64,000 bases of DNA from Bacteroidales bacterium (GCA_003142255.1 PLLO01000001.1:26728-90727), one strand, 5' to 3'. Shown: positions 28,268 through 37,431, counted from the stretch's first letter. Notes: generated from the letters alone by a model not told the origin. Program-made: numbers and translations.

Positions 28268-29818
28268 CTATTTTCCTTTTTTGCTTTTTGATTCCTGGTT
28301 GCTGAGTCCATGCTCAGTCATGATCCAGAAATTGCTTTTTGATTCTGACAAAAGTTCATCATTGTATCTGGACCGCAATATAGTTTCAGCAATGTCCTCA
28401 TCAATATGTACAATTGTCCCTTCCGGTATATTGACATCCAGGCTCACGAAATCAAGAGACCATTTGCCTGCAGGAGGAATGCAGAAGAATTCGTCGAGAT
28501 ACAGAGTGTCTGCTGAAAGCCTGTAATTGTATATCAGTCTCTTGGCATTCTCTATGGCAGTCAGCCTGTCCCTGCCTGCAGAATGCCTTGTTATTTCTAT
28601 ATTGGCCGAATTGTCCTTAATTGCTGAAAGGTCAAGATGTGTTTTAATATACATTTCTTTCTTCTCTTTGGAAATGAATATGTTATAACCGTTTCCGCCT
28701 TTGTCCGGCAGGTTTATCTCATTTCCGGTACGGATGTCTGCCAGTTTTCTTCCGGCTTCAATGTAAAGCGTATCTGAAGGCAGCTTTAAATATTCCGTTG
28801 AAACTGATCTCTCGGTTTTCCCGTAGCTGACCCCCTCATTAAATAGTACTATTGATAAGGCAGCAGTGCATAATATCCAAAATATAAACCCGGTAAGCCA
28901 TACGAACCCGTCCCTTGCCCTGAACCAGAATATGAGCCTGATCCCTCCGTAAATAAGAGCCAGGAGCGGCAGAGTGACCACTGCTATTAACAATGCCTTT
29001 ATCCATGGGGCAGCTGCCGGAGATACTATGTAATTCAGGAAATCGGGCAGATAAGCTAAATTGAATCCCTGAACATCGGCAGAGAAAGACCCCGGGTATT
29101 TAAACACGAATACCATGATGAACGAAAGCAGTGCAAGAAATCCTGCAAGGACAAGTCCGGTCCCAATAATGATCAGGATTATACGGATTATTATGTAAAA
29201 AACTTTACCCAGAGCCCCGAATATCTCGTTAATTGCATGACCCAGCCTGTTCCCGGGATGCTGATCCCATTCCTGAGGCATAGCCCAGTTATGCTGGCCT
29301 CCATACATTTCTCTCTTTTGTGAATCAGTTAATGCTGATGGAACTGTAATCCAAAGTGCGAGATATACGAAAAATCCGATCCCGAAAGTGAAGGTAAATA
29401 TAACAAACAGGATCCTGATCCATACGGGGTCGCTGTTGAGGTAAGCGCCTATGCCGCCGCAGACGCCGCCAATAATTGAATTCTCGGGATTTCTGAACAT
29501 TTTTTTTCTTGGACCCGGATTTCCGAATGAGGTTCCATGATCTCCACTCTCATTTCCTGACTGGTCAAAATCTTCAGGCTTCCCGATCAGTTTTATCATA
29601 TCATCAACATTCTCTGATGATATGATACCTGCTATGCCTTTTTGTGACAGGAATATTTCTGCTATGCGCGATTCAATATCTTCTATTGTTTCGTTTCCTC
29701 CGGCCACATTCTTGAATTTGTTACTTATGCTCTGAAGATACTCTTTGAGTTTCCCATAAGCATTCTCGTCGATTTGAAACAAAGTTCCGCCGAGGTTTAT
29801 ATTTATTGTCTTATCCAT
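28268..29818 (-). CDS. PspC-domain membrane protein, long form
   Basis: A 516-residue protein. Residues 1-100 form a domain also present in the neighbouring 196-residue protein (NINLGGTLFQIDENAYGKLKEYL ... IEDIESRIAEIFLSQK), followed by a PspC domain with FRNPENSIIGGVCGGIGAYL and SDPVWIRILFVIF, then four further transmembrane segments and a C-terminal region of about 160 residues with beta strands outside the membrane, resembling the DUF4097-like putative adhesin fold. PspC proteins sense or stabilise membrane stress. It is the third gene of pspC-padR-pspC and lies 29 bases after padR. Confidence 0.88.
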   Translation of the reverse strand: MDKTININLGGTLFQIDENAYGKLKEYLQSISNKFKNVAGGNETIEDIESRIAEIFLSQKGIAGIISSENVDDMIKLIGKPEDFDQSGNESGDHGTSFGNPGPRKKMFRNPENSIIGGVCGGIGAYLNSDPVWIRILFVIFTFTFGIGFFVYLALWITVPSALTDSQKREMYGGQHNWAMPQEWDQHPGNRLGHAINEIFGALGKVFYIIIRIILIIIGTGLVLAGFLALLSFIMVFVFKYPGSFSADVQGFNLAYLPDFLNYIVSPAAAPWIKALLIAVVTLPLLALIYGGIRLIFWFRARDGFVWLTGFIFWILCTAALSIVLFNEGVSYGKTERSVSTEYLKLPSDTLYIEAGRKLADIRTGNEINLPDKGGNGYNIFISKEKKEMYIKTHLDLSAIKDNSANIEITRHSAGRDRLTAIENAKRLIYNYRLSADTLYLDEFFCIPPAGKWSLDFVSLDVNIPEGTIVHIDEDIAETILRSRYNDELLSESKSNFWIMTEHGLSNQESKSKKGK

Positions 29819-29847
29819 TTCTTAGATTTTATAAGGTTAATAAATAG

Positions 29848-30174
29848 TTATCTCGTACGGATCAGGTTTACTGATTCAACAAGCTCATTCCAGGACTCAT
29901 CAAGATCAGTAAGATATTCCTTGCCCTCTTTTGTGAGCTCATAGTATTTCCGGGGCGGCCCCTGGGGTGATTCTTCCCAGCGGTAGCTTAGCAGTCCGGC
30001 ATTCTTTTGCCGGGTGAGCAGAGGGTAGAGTGTCCCTTCGACCACGATCACCTTCGCATCCTTAAGTTCCTTAATGATGTCGCTGGCATAGCATGAGCTT
30101 CTTGAAAGTATTGATAGAATGCAATACTCCAGGATTCCCTTGCGCATCTGTGCCTTTGTGTTTTCAAGATCCAT
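29848..30174 (-). CDS. PadR-family transcriptional regulator
   Basis: A 108-residue winged-helix protein. MRKGILEYCILSILSRSSCYASDIIKELKD is the PadR helix-turn-helix start, followed by VEGTLYPLLTRQKNAGLLSYRWEES, the wing PQGPPRKYYELTKEGKEYL and a short C-terminal dimerisation helix, so it is a PadR-s1 type without the long C-terminal domain. Such proteins repress neighbouring genes and often their own operon. It is encoded between two PspC genes and is the obvious candidate to bind the inverted repeat found over the operon promoter at 30854-30892. Confidence 0.95.
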   Translation of the reverse strand: MDLENTKAQMRKGILEYCILSILSRSSCYASDIIKELKDAKVIVVEGTLYPLLTRQKNAGLLSYRWEESPQGPPRKYYELTKEGKEYLTDLDESWNELVESVNLIRTR

Positions 30175-30225
30175 AGTAATAAGTTTTAAGTTTCAGACTC
30201 GTAATCAGCTTCCCGGTTTTGCCTC

Positions 30226-30816
30226 TTACAGGTTCATATTCTTTCTTACAGTATTAAATTCTTTCTTTACAGAATCCTTTATATTTTTAATGTTTACTGG
30301 TTCACCTTTCATTTCAATCTTTTGAGCCGTGGTTTTCGCCTCAGGCAGGACTATGTACAGGATTAGATAGACAAGAAGTCCAAGTCCGCCAAGCATGGTA
30401 ACAACTACAAATATCAGCCTGACTATCCATGGATCCATGTTCCAGTAAGCTCCCATTCCTGCGCATACTCCGCCGATCATCCGGTGATCCGGATCGCGGT
30501 ACATCCTATGATACCCCGGAGTTGAAAATTTGTCGCGGGCCGTAGTCCCTTCAGTATCGGAAATATCCTCCGGTGTTCCCAGAACCGAAATGGCACTGTT
30601 CACATCCCCGATCGTTATCACCTGCTTATAGGAGGTCAGCTTTGCGCGGAAGAGTTCTGCCATCCTCGATTCAATGTCAGAAAGTATTTCTGCTGAACTC
30701 TCCTCTTCTGCAAAATGGATCTCGAGATTCCTGAGATACCTTTTCAGTTCAGAATAAGCATCTTCATCAATGTTGAAAGAGTAGCCCCCAAGGTTAACGC
30801 TTAACGTGATTTTCAT
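30226..30816 (-). CDS. PspC-domain membrane protein, short form
   Basis: A 196-residue protein with the same N-terminal domain as its long neighbour (VNLGGYSFNIDEDAYSELKRYL ... LSDIESRMAELFRAKL) and a PspC domain (YRDPDHRMIGGVCAGMGAYW, then DPWIVRLIFVVVTMLGGLGLLVYLILYIVLP) with two membrane segments. The C-terminal 35 residues are charged and cytoplasmic. It is the first gene of the operon. The shared N-terminal domain suggests that the two proteins assemble or respond together; that is inference. Confidence 0.9.
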   Translation of the reverse strand: MKITLSVNLGGYSFNIDEDAYSELKRYLRNLEIHFAEEESSAEILSDIESRMAELFRAKLTSYKQVITIGDVNSAISVLGTPEDISDTEGTTARDKFSTPGYHRMYRDPDHRMIGGVCAGMGAYWNMDPWIVRLIFVVVTMLGGLGLLVYLILYIVLPEAKTTAQKIEMKGEPVNIKNIKDSVKKEFNTVRKNMNL

Positions 30817-30853
30817 GATCTTTTAATTTTATAGTACTAAATAATTCAGACAA

Positions 30854-30892
30854 CATGGTAATGCAAAGATATAATATAATAATAATACCATG
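30854..30892 (-). promoter_or_regulatory. pspC operon promoter with a candidate PadR operator
   Basis: Minus-strand TATCTTTG (30871-30864) matches TAnnTTTG and lies about 48 bases upstream of the first pspC ATG. It is enclosed by a perfect seven-base inverted repeat, CATGGTA (30854-30860) and TACCATG (30886-30892), 25 bases apart. A repressor bound there would cover the minus-7 region. That the ligand is the PadR protein of this operon is inference from context. Confidence 0.5.
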
Positions 30893-31027
30893 CAATACAT
30901 AGTAGTAAAAAAATATAAGTATTTTTAAAAATAAATTGTAACTAAAAGAAAATGAAGAAGATAAAGTTTTTAAATAATCTTACTTTAGTAGATAGAACAA
31001 CAGAATTATTATAAATTTTACTTGCGC

Positions 31028-31100
31028 TGGCTCTGAAAGAGCCATCTATGAATAGCCCCGGTGCAACCGGGGGTTATTCATATAGCGCCACATTCGTGGC
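31028..31100. repeat. triple-hairpin REP-like element
   Basis: Three hairpins follow one another: TGGCTC-tgaaa-GAGCCA (31028-31044), TGAATAgCCCCGGT-gca-ACCGGGGgtTATTCA (31049-31080) and GCCAC-attc-GTGGC (31087-31100). The composition differs sharply from the A/T-rich flanks. The arrangement looks like a mobile REP/BIME-type unit rather than a terminator: no gene ends at it, and no T-run follows in either direction. It fills part of the 317-base gap before the Gfo/Idh gene; the rest of the gap holds the pspC promoter and A/T-rich sequence. Confidence 0.65.
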
Positions 31101-31133
31101 AATTCTATATATTTATAAATTAAAATTTCGTGT

Positions 31134-32117
31134 ATGAAAAAATTCAAATGGGGTATTCTTGCCCCGGGGAAAATGGCTGTAAAATTCAGCAGGGGAATAC
31201 AACTTCTTGAGAATGCAGAAATATATTCTGTAGGCTCACGCGATATTCAGCGCGCTAAAATATTTGCCGAGGAATTTGGATGTAAAAAATATTATGGCAG
31301 CTATGAGGAGCTTGCCGCTGATCCGGATGTCGATGTGATATATATTGCATCACCGCATTCATATCATCGTGAACACACTTTATTATGCCTTAGTAACGGG
31401 AAAAATGTAATATGTGAAAAGGCTTTTGCAATGAACTGCAGCGAAGTCAGCCAGATGATCTCGGATGCAAAAAAGCGAAAACTCTTTCTTATGGAGGCTC
31501 TATGGCCTCCTTTCCAGCCATTTTATAAAAAAGCGTCGGAGATAATCGAGTCGGGGGTACTGGGAAAAATATACCATCTTCATGGTTATTTTACATTTAT
31601 AGCACCCTATGATCCTCTTGATCGAAAATTCAACCTTTCACTTGGAGGGAGCTCACTTCTTGATATTGGCATATACCCTGTAATTGATGCACTTACTTTC
31701 ATGGGAGTGCCAGATGATGTAAAAGCTTCGGCAGCATTTTCTCCAACCGGCTCTGAAGAATCTGTTTCTGTAATTTTCAGGTATAAGGATGGACGTATGG
31801 CTACATTGTATAGTTCATTTAAAACAAGTATCGGCATCGGATGCGAGATTATATGTGAAAAAGGAAATATAACAGTATCACGCGGCCGCGACATGAACCA
31901 GCGTGTTTTACTTGAGCTCCACGGCAGTGAAAAGCAGGAATTTGTGTTTTCACCCCCCGCAATGGGCTACCATTGGGAGGCTGAAGAGGTGATGAAGTGT
32001 CTCGACGATAATAGAACTCAGAGTCAGGTCGTTCCGATTTCCTTCAGCGTCAATCTCATAAAAACACTTGACAGAATACGTGAAGAAGCAGGAATAATTT
32101 TCCCGGATATCGATTAA
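31134..32117 (+). CDS. Gfo/Idh/MocA family oxidoreductase
   Basis: A 327-residue NAD(P)-dependent oxidoreductase. The N-terminal Rossmann domain begins KWGILAPGKMAVKFSRGI, with the variant glycine motif GILAPGKMA, then DVDVIYIASPHSYHREHTLLCLSNGKNVICEKAFAMN, in which CEK-A corresponds to the EKP motif of the family. The C-terminal domain has the usual GSSLLDIGIYPVIDALTFMG. It is closest by eye to dimeric dihydrodiol dehydrogenase-like members, which act on sugars or cyclic diols. The substrate is unknown. No Tat or signal peptide is present, so it is cytoplasmic. It opens a plus-strand series reaching to 40 kb. Confidence 0.92.
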   Translation: MKKFKWGILAPGKMAVKFSRGIQLLENAEIYSVGSRDIQRAKIFAEEFGCKKYYGSYEELAADPDVDVIYIASPHSYHREHTLLCLSNGKNVICEKAFAMNCSEVSQMISDAKKRKLFLMEALWPPFQPFYKKASEIIESGVLGKIYHLHGYFTFIAPYDPLDRKFNLSLGGSSLLDIGIYPVIDALTFMGVPDDVKASAAFSPTGSEESVSVIFRYKDGRMATLYSSFKTSIGIGCEIICEKGNITVSRGRDMNQRVLLELHGSEKQEFVFSPPAMGYHWEAEEVMKCLDDNRTQSQVVPISFSVNLIKTLDRIREEAGIIFPDID

Positions 32118-32121
32118 GACC

Positions 32122-32198
32122 GCACGACTGACTGCACGATTCAAGGAGCTTAGCGACGCAGTTCCGCGAATCGGAAGCACGATTACGCTATTGCACGA
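32122..32198 (+). repeat. four GCACGA words with a hairpin core
   Basis: In the 88-base gap before the rhomboid gene the word GCACGA occurs at 32122, 32134, 32177 and 32193, and CGATTC (32137-32142) pairs with GAATCG (32168-32173). The stretch is richer in G/C than its surroundings. It resembles fragments of intergenic repeats seen in environmental Bacteroidetes. No function is known. Confidence 0.4.
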
Positions 32199-32205
32199 TC
32201 AAAAA

Positions 32206-32901
32206 ATGAATGATTCTTCTCCAGATATTAAATCCGAGGCTGCTTTCTACAGGAAGAAATTTCTGCTGAGCATTATTATTCCATCTGTCATTGTTCTCTT
32301 CATGTGGATTGTCAGAATCACTGAAACCATCTTTGGGCTCGATCTTTCAAACCTGGGAATATATCCTCTTGAAATAAAGGGGCTACCCGGAATTTTTCTT
32401 TCTCCATTCATTCATGAGAACTTCCGGCATCTGCTGAATAATACGCTGCCGCTTTATATGCTTTCTATAACTCTTTTCTTTTTTTATTCGGAAATAGCCC
32501 TTAAAGTTTTATCCTGGACCTGGATTCTTACAGGATTGCTGGTATGGCTGGGTGGAAGGGAAGCATGGCACATCGGGGCAAGCGGATTGGTTTACGGGCT
32601 TGCCTCATTCCTCTTTTTCAGCGGCATCATACGGCGCTATTACAGGCTGGTTGCATTATCTCTCCTCATAGTTTTTATGTATGGTGAAATGGTATGGGGC
32701 ATTTTCCCCGGCGTCTATCAGAATGTCTCATGGGAATCTCATATGCTTGGGTTCGTATCAGGGATCATTCTTGCTGTATGGTACAGGAAAAAGGGTCCTC
32801 AATCGCCGGTTATTGAATGGTCTGAGGAAGAAGAGAAGGAGAGCGGAAATGGAAACGATGAAAATGCTGATAACAGCAAAATGCCTAACTTAGAATTCTG
32901 A
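32206..32901 (+). CDS. rhomboid family intramembrane serine protease
   Basis: A 231-residue membrane protein with six hydrophobic segments. The catalytic Ser motif HIGASGLVYGLASFL and the later catalytic His in ENVSWESHMLGFVSG-like context (WESHMLGF) are present, as is SPFIHENFRHLLNNTLPLYML near the first half, the H-x2-N-type segment of rhomboids. It should cleave membrane proteins inside the bilayer. The C-terminal tail is acidic (EEEEKESGNGNDENADN). The start is taken as ATG 32206; a TTG five codons earlier lies inside a repeat. Its substrate is unknown, and neighbours give no clue. Confidence 0.9.
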   Translation: MNDSSPDIKSEAAFYRKKFLLSIIIPSVIVLFMWIVRITETIFGLDLSNLGIYPLEIKGLPGIFLSPFIHENFRHLLNNTLPLYMLSITLFFFYSEIALKVLSWTWILTGLLVWLGGREAWHIGASGLVYGLASFLFFSGIIRRYYRLVALSLLIVFMYGEMVWGIFPGVYQNVSWESHMLGFVSGIILAVWYRKKGPQSPVIEWSEEEEKESGNGNDENADNSKMPNLEF

Positions 32902-32933
32902 AAATTGCCGGGATTCCTGAAATATTAAGGTTT

Positions 32934-34100
32934 ATGATAATTGACGACAAAGATAAACAAGATTCCTTTTCGATTGGATTTGATGCGAAAAGGGCTTTCT
33001 TTAATTCAAGCGGGTTAGGCAATTACAGCCGGAATCTTTTGAATGCTCTTGCAAAAAATTTCCCCGGCATCCATTATTATCTTTTCACGCCAAAGATAAA
33101 AAACAGGTTTATCCTGGATAATGACAAACAGTTCACGCTTGTTGAGCCAGACAAGCCTGTCTTCAGATTATTTAATTCTCTTTGGAGAAGGGTGTTTATG
33201 ACGAATGAAATAAAACGACGTAAAATTGATTTATTTCACGGATTAAGTCATGAATTGCCGGTCGGCATTGAGAAAGCGGGAGTAAAATCAATAGTAACGG
33301 TTCATGATGTTATTTTTATAAGATTCCCGGAGTTATACAAGTGGTTTGATAGAAAAATCTACACACGTAAAATAATTCACGCTTGCAAAGTGTCGGACCG
33401 GATTGTAGCTGTCAGCAAACAGACCAGGGACGATCTGATCGCTTGCCTCGGCGTAAGGCCTGATAAAATTACTGTGATTTACCAGGGTTGTAATCCATGT
33501 TTCCGGAATAATTTCAGTGAAGAGTACCATAAAGAAATCCGGGCAAAATACAAACTGCCGGAAAGGTATCTTCTTTACGTTGGTACGATTGAGGAACGAA
33601 AGAATTTATTAAGCGTTATTAAAGCTTTGCACATTGCAGATATAAATATTCCCCTGGTTGTGGTGGGACGAAAGGTGAAACCATATTTTAAAAAAGTTCT
33701 CAATTATATTACGGATAATGGGCTTGATAAAATAATATTCCTGGAAGGCATTTCAAATTCTGACCTGCCGGTAATTTACAGGGAGGCCGAATGTTTTATT
33801 TACCTTTCTTTTGTTGAGGGCTTTGGTATCCCGTTGCTCGAAGCATTGGTTTCCAGGACTCCTGTTATTACAACTGCTGGAGGTTGTTTCCCCGAAGCTG
33901 CAGGACCTGGAAGTATTTATGTCGATCCTCATGATCCCAAACAGATAGGTAAAGCTATCATAAAGGTAACAAGCGATAAGGATTTGAGGGAGAAAATGAT
34001 CAGTATCGGAGCCGCATATGCAGATAATTTTAAGGATGATCTTATTGCCCGGGATTATATGACGCTTTACCAGTCAATGTTACAGAGCAGCAAGGACTGA
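32934..34100 (+). CDS. glycosyltransferase family 4 (GT-B)
   Basis: A 388-residue GT-B glycosyltransferase. The N-terminal half starts SIGFDAKRAFFNSSGLGNYSRNLL with the Gly-rich acceptor loop; the C-terminal half contains LLYVGTIEERKNLLSVIKAL and the nucleotide-sugar motif EGFGIPLLEAL (E-x7-E), followed by PEAAG. It should transfer a hexose-type sugar from a nucleotide donor to a cell-surface glycan or lipid. No polysaccharide cluster surrounds it. It lies 32 bases after the rhomboid gene and 39 before the OYE-like gene, on the same strand. Confidence 0.93.
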   Translation: MIIDDKDKQDSFSIGFDAKRAFFNSSGLGNYSRNLLNALAKNFPGIHYYLFTPKIKNRFILDNDKQFTLVEPDKPVFRLFNSLWRRVFMTNEIKRRKIDLFHGLSHELPVGIEKAGVKSIVTVHDVIFIRFPELYKWFDRKIYTRKIIHACKVSDRIVAVSKQTRDDLIACLGVRPDKITVIYQGCNPCFRNNFSEEYHKEIRAKYKLPERYLLYVGTIEERKNLLSVIKALHIADINIPLVVVGRKVKPYFKKVLNYITDNGLDKIIFLEGISNSDLPVIYREAECFIYLSFVEGFGIPLLEALVSRTPVITTAGGCFPEAAGPGSIYVDPHDPKQIGKAIIKVTSDKDLREKMISIGAAYADNFKDDLIARDYMTLYQSMLQSSKD

Positions 34101-34139
34101 CCCGGAACTGAATAATAACGAAAGCCGAACCACACCCTG

Positions 34140-35450
34140 ATGCACGAAAGATTCAGATACCGGGATGCTGATGAAATTATCGGTAAGGCTAAAGAACTTG
34201 GCTTCGACCTTCCGTTCAGCTATGACCTTACACCCTTGCTCGATCCTTTGACAATTGATGGTTTTTCCATTCAAAACCGTTTTGTGGTCCAGCCTATGGA
34301 AGGGTATGATTCTGCCCATGACGGATCCCCTTCTGCTCTGACAAAAAGACGTTATCTCAGATATGCTGAAGGAGGAAGCGGTATAATCTGGTTTGAGGCA
34401 ACAGCAGTTTCGGAAGACGGAAGATCCAATCCCGGTCAGCTTATGATTACCGGAAATAATATTGATTCATTCAAATCACTTGTTTCTGAAACAAGGATAA
34501 CCGCCTCAAAAAATGGATTCAAGCCGCTCCTGGTAGTTCAGCTGACTCATTCAGGCAGGTACAGCAAGCCTGAGGGGAAGCCGCAGCCCAAAGTTGCGTC
34601 ACTAAACCCGATCCTTGACAAAACGGAACCTTATGTTCTTTCGGATAATGACCTTTTGCGTATTCAGGATCAATATATCGCTTCTGCAAAACTTGCTGAA
34701 GAAGCAGGATTTAATGCAATTGACATTAAAGCATGTCATGGTTATCTTATAGTAGAATCATTATCAGCGAAAGAAAGAAATGACAGTAATTACGGCGGAG
34801 CCAATCCATTTTCAAGATTCCGGTTCATGCTCGAAATCCTTGACCGCATTCGGGAGGAAGTACCTGGAATGATGCTTACAACACGATTAAACATTTCAGA
34901 CTGCTATAAGGGTGGATTTGGAGTTGACAAAAACGATCAGCCCGATTTCACTGAACCCATGCTTCTTGTTGAGGAGCTTCTTAAACGAGACATATGGCTG
35001 ATAAATATAAGCATGGGAAGCCCGTATTTCAATCCTCATGTAACACGCCCCTTTGACACCCCTGTTCCGGGCAGTCCGGTACCTGACGAGCATCCTCTTA
35101 ATGGCGTAATGAGGATGATCGGCAGCACTTCATTATTTCAGAAAAGGTTTCCCGAAATAAATTTCGCCGGCTCGGCATATTCGTATCTGCGGCAATTTGC
35201 ACTCAATGTGGGAGCGGCAGTAGTAAAAAACAGTGAAGCCTCTTTTATCGGCTTCGGAAGAAACTCGTTCGCATACCCGTCAATGCCGGCTGACATAATT
35301 AGATTTGGCGAGGCCGATCCTTCGAAATTTTGCATTGCATGCTCCGGCTGCACAAGGCTTATCAGCAATCTAAGGCATGGCGGATGCGTAATAAGGGACA
35401 GGGAGATATATGATACTGAACTTAAAAAGCTATTTGCCGATGGAAAATGA
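34140..35450 (+). CDS. OYE-family NADH:flavin oxidoreductase with C-terminal 4Fe-4S motif
   Basis: A 436-residue TIM-barrel flavoprotein of the Old Yellow Enzyme family: IQNRFVVQPMEGYDSA, FKPLLVVQLTHSGRYSKP, AGFNAIDIKACHGYLIVESL and the phosphate-binding segment INFAGSAYSYLRQF. After the barrel comes CIACSGCTRL followed 11 residues later by a fourth Cys (GGCVI), like the [4Fe-4S] site of 2,4-dienoyl-CoA reductase and BaiCD/BaiH. However, the FAD/NADH domains those enzymes carry are absent. The next gene, overlapping by 11 bases, encodes a separate FAD protein, so electrons may come from it. The expected reaction is reduction of an activated C=C bond; the substrate is unknown. Confidence 0.88.
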   Translation: MHERFRYRDADEIIGKAKELGFDLPFSYDLTPLLDPLTIDGFSIQNRFVVQPMEGYDSAHDGSPSALTKRRYLRYAEGGSGIIWFEATAVSEDGRSNPGQLMITGNNIDSFKSLVSETRITASKNGFKPLLVVQLTHSGRYSKPEGKPQPKVASLNPILDKTEPYVLSDNDLLRIQDQYIASAKLAEEAGFNAIDIKACHGYLIVESLSAKERNDSNYGGANPFSRFRFMLEILDRIREEVPGMMLTTRLNISDCYKGGFGVDKNDQPDFTEPMLLVEELLKRDIWLINISMGSPYFNPHVTRPFDTPVPGSPVPDEHPLNGVMRMIGSTSLFQKRFPEINFAGSAYSYLRQFALNVGAAVVKNSEASFIGFGRNSFAYPSMPADIIRFGEADPSKFCIACSGCTRLISNLRHGGCVIRDREIYDTELKKLFADGK

Positions 35451-37431
35451 ATTAATCCACATAGATGGTTTTGAGATAAGATGTATCAGTGCGAATACGC
35501 TTATTATAGGAAGTGGAGCTGCTGCTTTGAATGCCGCAGTTTCTCTGCATTCATTCGGACAGCATAATCTAGTGATTGCCACATCGAAATGGGGAGGAGG
35601 GACTTCCAACAATGCCGGTTCTGATAAGCAGACTTATTACAAATTATCGCTCAGCGGCACTCAGCCCGATTCAGTTCCCGAAATGGCTGCTGACCTCTTC
35701 AATGGAAGATGTATGCATGGCGACATTGCACTTTGTGAAGCCCAGGGATCTGTCAGAGCATTCATGAATCTTGTTAGCCTCGGAGTGAAATTTCCACACG
35801 ACAGGTTCGGAGCATGGGCCGGGTATAAGACTGATCATGATTCCCGTTCCAGGGCCACATCAGCAGGACCATACACTTCGAAAAGAATGTTTGAAGCTCT
35901 TGCCGGAGAGGTGAAAAGGCGTAAAATAAGAATTCTTGACCGGCACCAGGTAATTTCACTTTTGACTGATAATGACAAATCAAGAGTAATCGGTGCCCTG
36001 GCAATAAATATTAAAGAGAAAGATCCGGCAAAAGCTTTCGTTCTCTTTAATTGTGAAAATATTATTCTTGGAACCGGAGGCCCGGGTGGCATATATGATA
36101 CAACTGTTTACCCGGTTTCTCAGACCGGATCTGTTGGAATGGCGTTTGAAGCAGGAGCCTCAGGACAAAACCTTACTGAATCTCAGTTTGGAATAGCCTC
36201 GGTAAAGTTCAGGTGGAACCTTTCAGGCAGCTACCAGCAGGCTATACCCGCATATATTTCAACAGATAAAAAGGGGAACGACAGGAAAGAGTTCCTTAAT
36301 CAGTTTTTCCCCGATTACCGCTCGCTCACAAAGGCAATATTTCTGAAAGGGTACCAATGGCCTTTTGATCCCGGGAAGATAGGAGACCATGGATCTTCCC
36401 TGATAGACCTCCTGGTTTACAGGGAAATCAAAGAAAAGAAACAAAGGGTTTTCCTTGATTATACTTCAAATCCATCTTTCGGAAAAATCTCTGATTTTTT
36501 ACCTGACGAACTCGATCCTGAAGTCTTTAACTATCTGAAAAATTCAGGTGCCCTGAAAAAAAATCCCGTAGAAAGACTTCATGCAATAAATTTCCCGGCA
36601 TTCGACCTCTACAGGCAACATGGAATAGATCTGTCGAAGGAAATGGTTGAAATTGCTGTCTGTGCGCAGCATAATAATGGAGGATTAAAAGGAGATATCT
36701 GGTGGGAATCTGATCTGAAGCATCTTTTCCCGATAGGTGAGGTAAATGGATCCCACGGCGTTTACAGGCCTGGCGGTTCTGCACTAAATTCCGGGCAAGT
36801 TGGAAGTTACAGAGCAGCATGGCAGGTTTTCAGAAAGTACAATAATCCGGTCAGCGGAACGGATATTTTCCTGAAGCAATCGAAGATGCAGGTTGAAAAA
36901 AAATTGTTGCTGGCAAAAAAATGGTTAGCTGCAGGCAGTCATCCCGGGAATAAAAAATACCTGCAGGAAATAAGGAAAAGAATGTCGGATGCAGGTGCCA
37001 TAATCAGGAATCTAAACAAGGTAAATTATGCAGTATCTGAAGCATCAGAGATACTGAATGATCTTCCGGGCATGATTGGGTCCGGATCTGTCAGGGAACT
37101 TGCCGAAACCTTCAGGCTTATGGATCATTGCCTTACGCATTACATCTATCTTGAAGCAATAAGGGAGTACCTGGCAGGCGGAGGAAGAAGCAGGGGTTCT
37201 TACCTTGTTACGGGAACGGATAATGCCATTATTGATATTTCAGGGGGAAAAATTACCCATACCGGGCTGTGTAATTATGACAGACCGATTGAAAAGGAGA
37301 TACTTGAAATAAGCTACAGGGATGGGAAAACATTCAGTAAGCTTGTGAAGCCGAGGGAGATACCAGCCCAAAATCTCTGGTTTGAGAAAGTATGGAAAGA
37401 TTATCTGGAAGATAATTCTGAAGGGTGTTGA
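35440..37431 (+). CDS. fumarate reductase/succinate dehydrogenase-type FAD flavoprotein
   Basis: A 663-residue flavoprotein with NTLIIGSGAAALNAAVSL (FAD-binding), SKWGGGTSNNAGSDKQTYYK and the catalytic-type region VEIAVCAQHNNGGLKGDIWWES followed by LFPIGEVNGSHGVYRPGGSAL, as in fumarate reductase and aspartate oxidase families. A C-terminal helical domain of about 150 residues is present. No signal peptide or iron-sulphur partner is seen. The start is set at ATG 35440, which overlaps the OYE gene by 11 bases; an in-frame ATG at 35410 would give a 41-base overlap. Together with the OYE-like and SDR genes it forms a redox set for an unknown substrate. Confidence 0.85.
   Translation: MENELIHIDGFEIRCISANTLIIGSGAAALNAAVSLHSFGQHNLVIATSKWGGGTSNNAGSDKQTYYKLSLSGTQPDSVPEMAADLFNGRCMHGDIALCEAQGSVRAFMNLVSLGVKFPHDRFGAWAGYKTDHDSRSRATSAGPYTSKRMFEALAGEVKRRKIRILDRHQVISLLTDNDKSRVIGALAINIKEKDPAKAFVLFNCENIILGTGGPGGIYDTTVYPVSQTGSVGMAFEAGASGQNLTESQFGIASVKFRWNLSGSYQQAIPAYISTDKKGNDRKEFLNQFFPDYRSLTKAIFLKGYQWPFDPGKIGDHGSSLIDLLVYREIKEKKQRVFLDYTSNPSFGKISDFLPDELDPEVFNYLKNSGALKKNPVERLHAINFPAFDLYRQHGIDLSKEMVEIAVCAQHNNGGLKGDIWWESDLKHLFPIGEVNGSHGVYRPGGSALNSGQVGSYRAAWQVFRKYNNPVSGTDIFLKQSKMQVEKKLLLAKKWLAAGSHPGNKKYLQEIRKRMSDAGAIIRNLNKVNYAVSEASEILNDLPGMIGSGSVRELAETFRLMDHCLTHYIYLEAIREYLAGGGRSRGSYLVTGTDNAIIDISGGKITHTGLCNYDRPIEKEILEISYRDGKTFSKLVKPREIPAQNLWFEKVWKDYLEDNSEGC

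Noticed and set aside
30960..31133. Small RNA gene over the triple hairpin
   Set aside because: No promoter match or T-run terminator accompanies the hairpins; a repeat element explains them better.
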